In this document: piece by piece, positions 16,791-18,296 of the stretch
Layout of the letters: each line of letters starts with the position of its first letter
Position numbering within the stretch: position 1 is the first letter of the stretch
From: an uncultured Oscillospiraceae bacterium
Lineage (GTDB): Bacteria > Bacillota > Clostridia > Oscillospirales > Ruminococcaceae
Direction: 5' to 3'
DNA length: 18,296 bases
Assembly: GCA_900547385.1 (NCBI GenBank)
Contig: URGQ01000028.1
Location: 1-18,296, forward strand
The notes under the pieces: generated by a model
What the model saw: the letters and a program-made list of their open reading frames with translations, nothing else
What the model was told of the DNA's origin: nothing
Database searches by the model: none
Made by a program: the position numbers and the translations under genes

Positions 16791-17241
16791 TCAGGAACTC
16801 CGTCTGGAACTCCGAATCGGGCATCCGTATTTGGGGAAGTGCGCTCTCGTCAAACAGGGTGTTGATCCGGCGCATTTCCTTCTCATAGTCATTGTAGCAA
16901 AAGGGCGGATACTTCCAAAGCAGTTCGGTCAGATACAATATCCGTTCCCGCAGCTGCGGGAATACCGCCGCAGCCTCCTCATCGCTGCCCTGTACCACCA
17001 CAGGGAACAGGAAGGTCGGTGCGCCGCCGGCCTGTATCAGCTCCGGCAGTTCTTCTTCTGGAATGTTCAGAATGGACATCGCCATGAATCCCGCCGGGAA
17101 CTCCTTCTCCTGATAAAAGATCTTGTCATTCCAGACATCCATTGTAAACTGCGTGAAATCGTTGCTTTGCTGTATTCCCATCGGCATAGCATCGCTCTCC
17201 TGCCCCATATCTGTTTTGTAACCGTCCTGCGATATTCTCAT
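16750..17241 (-). pseudogene. Unrecognised protein, probable N-terminal part of the broken sigma-like gene
   Basis: An open frame of 163 codons, of no family I recognise. Visible pieces are FTQFTMDVWNDKIFYQEKEF, an acidic stretch IPEEELPEL and YPPFCYNDYEKEMRRINTLF. It ends MPDSEFQTEFLR and then runs into a short unrelated tail, RIPMTA. A one-base shift near 16780-16790 would instead continue from QTEFL into RRDHTHSYDRMM, the first piece of the sigma-like fragment, so this is probably the front of the same gene. No signal peptide or membrane segment is seen. The start may be 17241, or 17187, where AGGAG precedes ATGCCG by nine bases. If the frameshift reading is wrong, this is a small intact gene of unknown function. 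Confidence 0.5.
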
Positions 17242-17308
17242 TCTACCAAAAAATACAGAATAATCAAGTGAAAGGGTTAGAGCCTCGACTGCAGCGAGGT
17301 CTCTGCCC

Positions 17309-17989
17309 TTATCCTTTTACGCCCCCGGTGCAGAGGTCGTGGCAGATGGAAAAATGTATGTCAGCCGTTATATTCGCAAAATGCCGGGCAAAAATGCGGA
17401 TGCCGCATGGGAGAAAGGCTTCTACTGCCCCAAGTGTCCTGCTTGCGGATATGCAAGCGAAACCGGAATCCCCCTTGAGCACAAGAACTCCAGAGGATAC
17501 CGTTGTGTTAATAAAGAGGGCAACTCGGCAGAATACCGTTTGTCGCATGAGTTCAAGACAGATGTGGCAAAAATCACCTTTGCGACACAAGAGGCGGCAG
17601 ATATAAATGTGATGCTGTCAGTACTCTATGCCCTGTTAGAGGGATTGTCCCGCGAGATGGGGATAGAGCACACCGACATCAAAGGATGTTTGTTCTACAC
17701 ATCTGTGGATGGATGTATGGTTTTCTCTGTTGTTCTATATGATGCAGTCGCTGGTGGTGCAGGCCATGTTCGCAGAATTGTGACAGCGGACGGGCAAGCA
17801 TTCCAACGAGTCCTCGCAAAAGCAATTTCCGTTGTAGACAACTGCGATTGCGACTCGTCTTGCTACAGATGCCTAAGAAATTACTACAACCAAAAAATCC
17901 ACGACAATCTGAATCGAAACCAAGCTTCCGCGTTTTTACACCAGTGGGAGGGAAACATGAACCCATTACCGATGGAAACAATTGAATAA
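17309..17989 (+). pseudogene. 5'-truncated DUF1998/MZB-type protein fragment (helicase or DISARM DrmB-like)
   Basis: The 3' end of a larger gene. The protein contains FYCPKCPACG and GYRCVN (possible zinc sites), the helical SVLYALLEGLSREMGI, the strand motif LYDAVAGGAGHVRR, and the diagnostic end CDCDSSCYRCLRNYYNQKIHD, with Cys169, 171, 175, 178 and His188 counted from the GTG at 17339. This pattern is typical of the DUF1998 domain at the C terminus of large DEAD-box helicases and of DISARM protein DrmB, which run to several hundred residues or more. Family-like sequence (FYAPGAEVVADGKMY) starts before the GTG, and an in-frame stop lies at 17261, so the front is missing. A GTG-started 216-residue product is possible but unlikely to function. 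Its base composition is visibly lower in GC than the neighbouring genes. Confidence 0.65.
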
Positions 17990-18027
17990 AATATTTTCCC
18001 CCTGCCATAGCAGGGGGAAAATATTTT
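17988..18027. terminator. Perfect 18-bp bidirectional terminator
   Basis: AAAATATTTTCCCCCTGC (17988-18005) pairs perfectly with 18010-18027 around CATA. It starts inside the stop codon of the DUF1998 relic and ends at the last base of the tRNA, so it can stop transcripts from both sides. Confidence 0.85.
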
Positions 18028-18103
18028 GGTATGCCCGATGCGATTCGAACGCACGACCTTCAGAGTCGGAGTCTGACACTCTATCCAACTGAGCTACGGG
18101 CAC
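18027..18103 (-). tRNA. tRNA-Arg, anticodon CCG, CCA encoded
   Basis: A complete 77-nt cloverleaf. Acceptor GTGCCCG/CGGGCAT (G1-U72 wobble), D-arm GCTC...GAGT, anticodon arm TCAGA/TCTGA with loop CTCCGAC (U33, anticodon CCG reading CGG), variable loop AGGTC, T-arm GTGCG-TTCGAAT-CGCAT, then A73 and an encoded CCA. It has its own promoter upstream and the perfect terminator directly behind it. Relic DNA begins immediately beyond its 3' end. Confidence 0.95.
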
Positions 18104-18118
18104 ATATTCAGCTTATCT

Positions 18119-18147
18119 ATTATATCGGGTATTTGCGGCTTTTGCAA
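18119..18147 (-). promoter_or_regulatory. Promoter of tRNA-Arg(CCG)
   Basis: On the minus strand TTGCAA (18147-18142), a 17-bp spacer and TATAAT (18124-18119), about 15 bp before the tRNA 5' end. TTGCAA is the same -35 variant seen at the DIP1984/ileS divergent promoters. Confidence 0.8.
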
Positions 18148-18196
18148 GGGGAAACAAGAAAAACAAAAAAATATTCAAAATTTGCGAAAAAAGCTG

Positions 18197-18225
18197 TTGA
18201 CATTTTGCGAACAAGGTGATAAGAT
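18197..18225 (+). promoter_or_regulatory. Strong promoter, probably of an rRNA operon
   Basis: TTGACA (18197-18202), a 17-bp spacer and TAAGAT (18220-18225), preceded by an A-rich stretch (18155-18192) like an UP element. Transcription would start near 18232 and run out of the window. Confidence 0.75.
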
Positions 18226-18231
18226 AAACAA

Positions 18232-18296
18232 GCTGTCACCCACGGGGAGGCAGCGGAGCCGCACCTTGAAAATTGAACAGCATTCACTTGAAATTG
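18232..18296 (+). other. Leader RNA, probably pre-16S rRNA, running off the window
   Basis: It contains a small GCGG-AG-CCGC hairpin (18253-18262), then ACCTTGAAAATTGAACAGC from 18263, a motif commonly found in rRNA operon leaders and spacers of Firmicutes. No mature rRNA sequence is reached. Identity is inferred from that motif and the strong promoter. Confidence 0.55.

Noticed and set aside
17268..17606. A 112-codon plus-strand frame in front of and inside the DUF1998 relic
   Set aside because: Different frame from the Cys-rich DUF1998 sequence, with no family features.

Overview
The window looks like chromosomal DNA of an anaerobic gut Firmicute, probably class Clostridia, family Oscillospiraceae (Faecalibacterium/Gemmiger/Subdoligranulum-like). 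The reasons are a GC-rich coding style, Gram-positive ribosome-binding sites (AGGAG/GGAGG), a T-box leader before ileS, an RsgI-like anti-sigma protein paired with an ECF sigma factor, and a lipoprotein-type ABC importer. The genus is inference; no sequence search was run.

Layout. (1) 1-3535: GC-rich hairpins, then a consensus promoter with a TetR-type operator in its spacer. It drives a three-gene operon: TetR regulator, stand-alone E2-like acyltransferase and AMP-forming acyl-CoA ligase, closed by a terminator. (2) 3536-4002: no gene, but a hairpin-rich, repeat-like intergenic block and a tRNA-like fold. (3) 4003-8176: a DIP1984-family gene (minus strand) and the ileS T-box leader plus ileS (plus strand). 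They are fired from divergent promoters that share one palindromic TTGCAA hexamer. (4) 8177-13438: a nested inverted repeat and a bidirectional terminator separate ileS from a converging ABC importer operon: lipoprotein receptor, fused double permease, and an ATPase with a large insertion. (5) 13547-14362: a Cof-like HAD phosphatase with its own extended -10 promoter. (6) 14503-16280: an ECF sigma factor and its membrane anti-sigma partner, overlapping by one base. (7) 16356-17989: decayed DNA, with a sigma-region-4-like gene broken by frameshifts and a stop, facing a 5'-truncated DUF1998 (helicase/DISARM-type) gene. (8) 17988-18296: a perfect bidirectional terminator, tRNA-Arg(CCG), and the promoter and leader of what is probably an rRNA operon beginning beyond the window.

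How it works together. The first operon looks like a self-repressed fatty-acid or acyl-CoA activation unit. The ileS unit responds to uncharged tRNA-Ile through an ATC specifier. The ABC operon is a complete importer of unknown substrate. The sigma/anti-sigma pair is a cell-envelope signalling switch. The tRNA-Arg flank looks like a degraded genomic island. Most of the window is ordinary housekeeping or accessory gene content. I do not see a complete new defence or mobile system. The most unusual items are the ATPase insertion, the E2-like enzyme lacking the catalytic His, the shared -35 hexamer, the repeat-bounded insert in the ileS leader, and the relic pair next to the tRNA.
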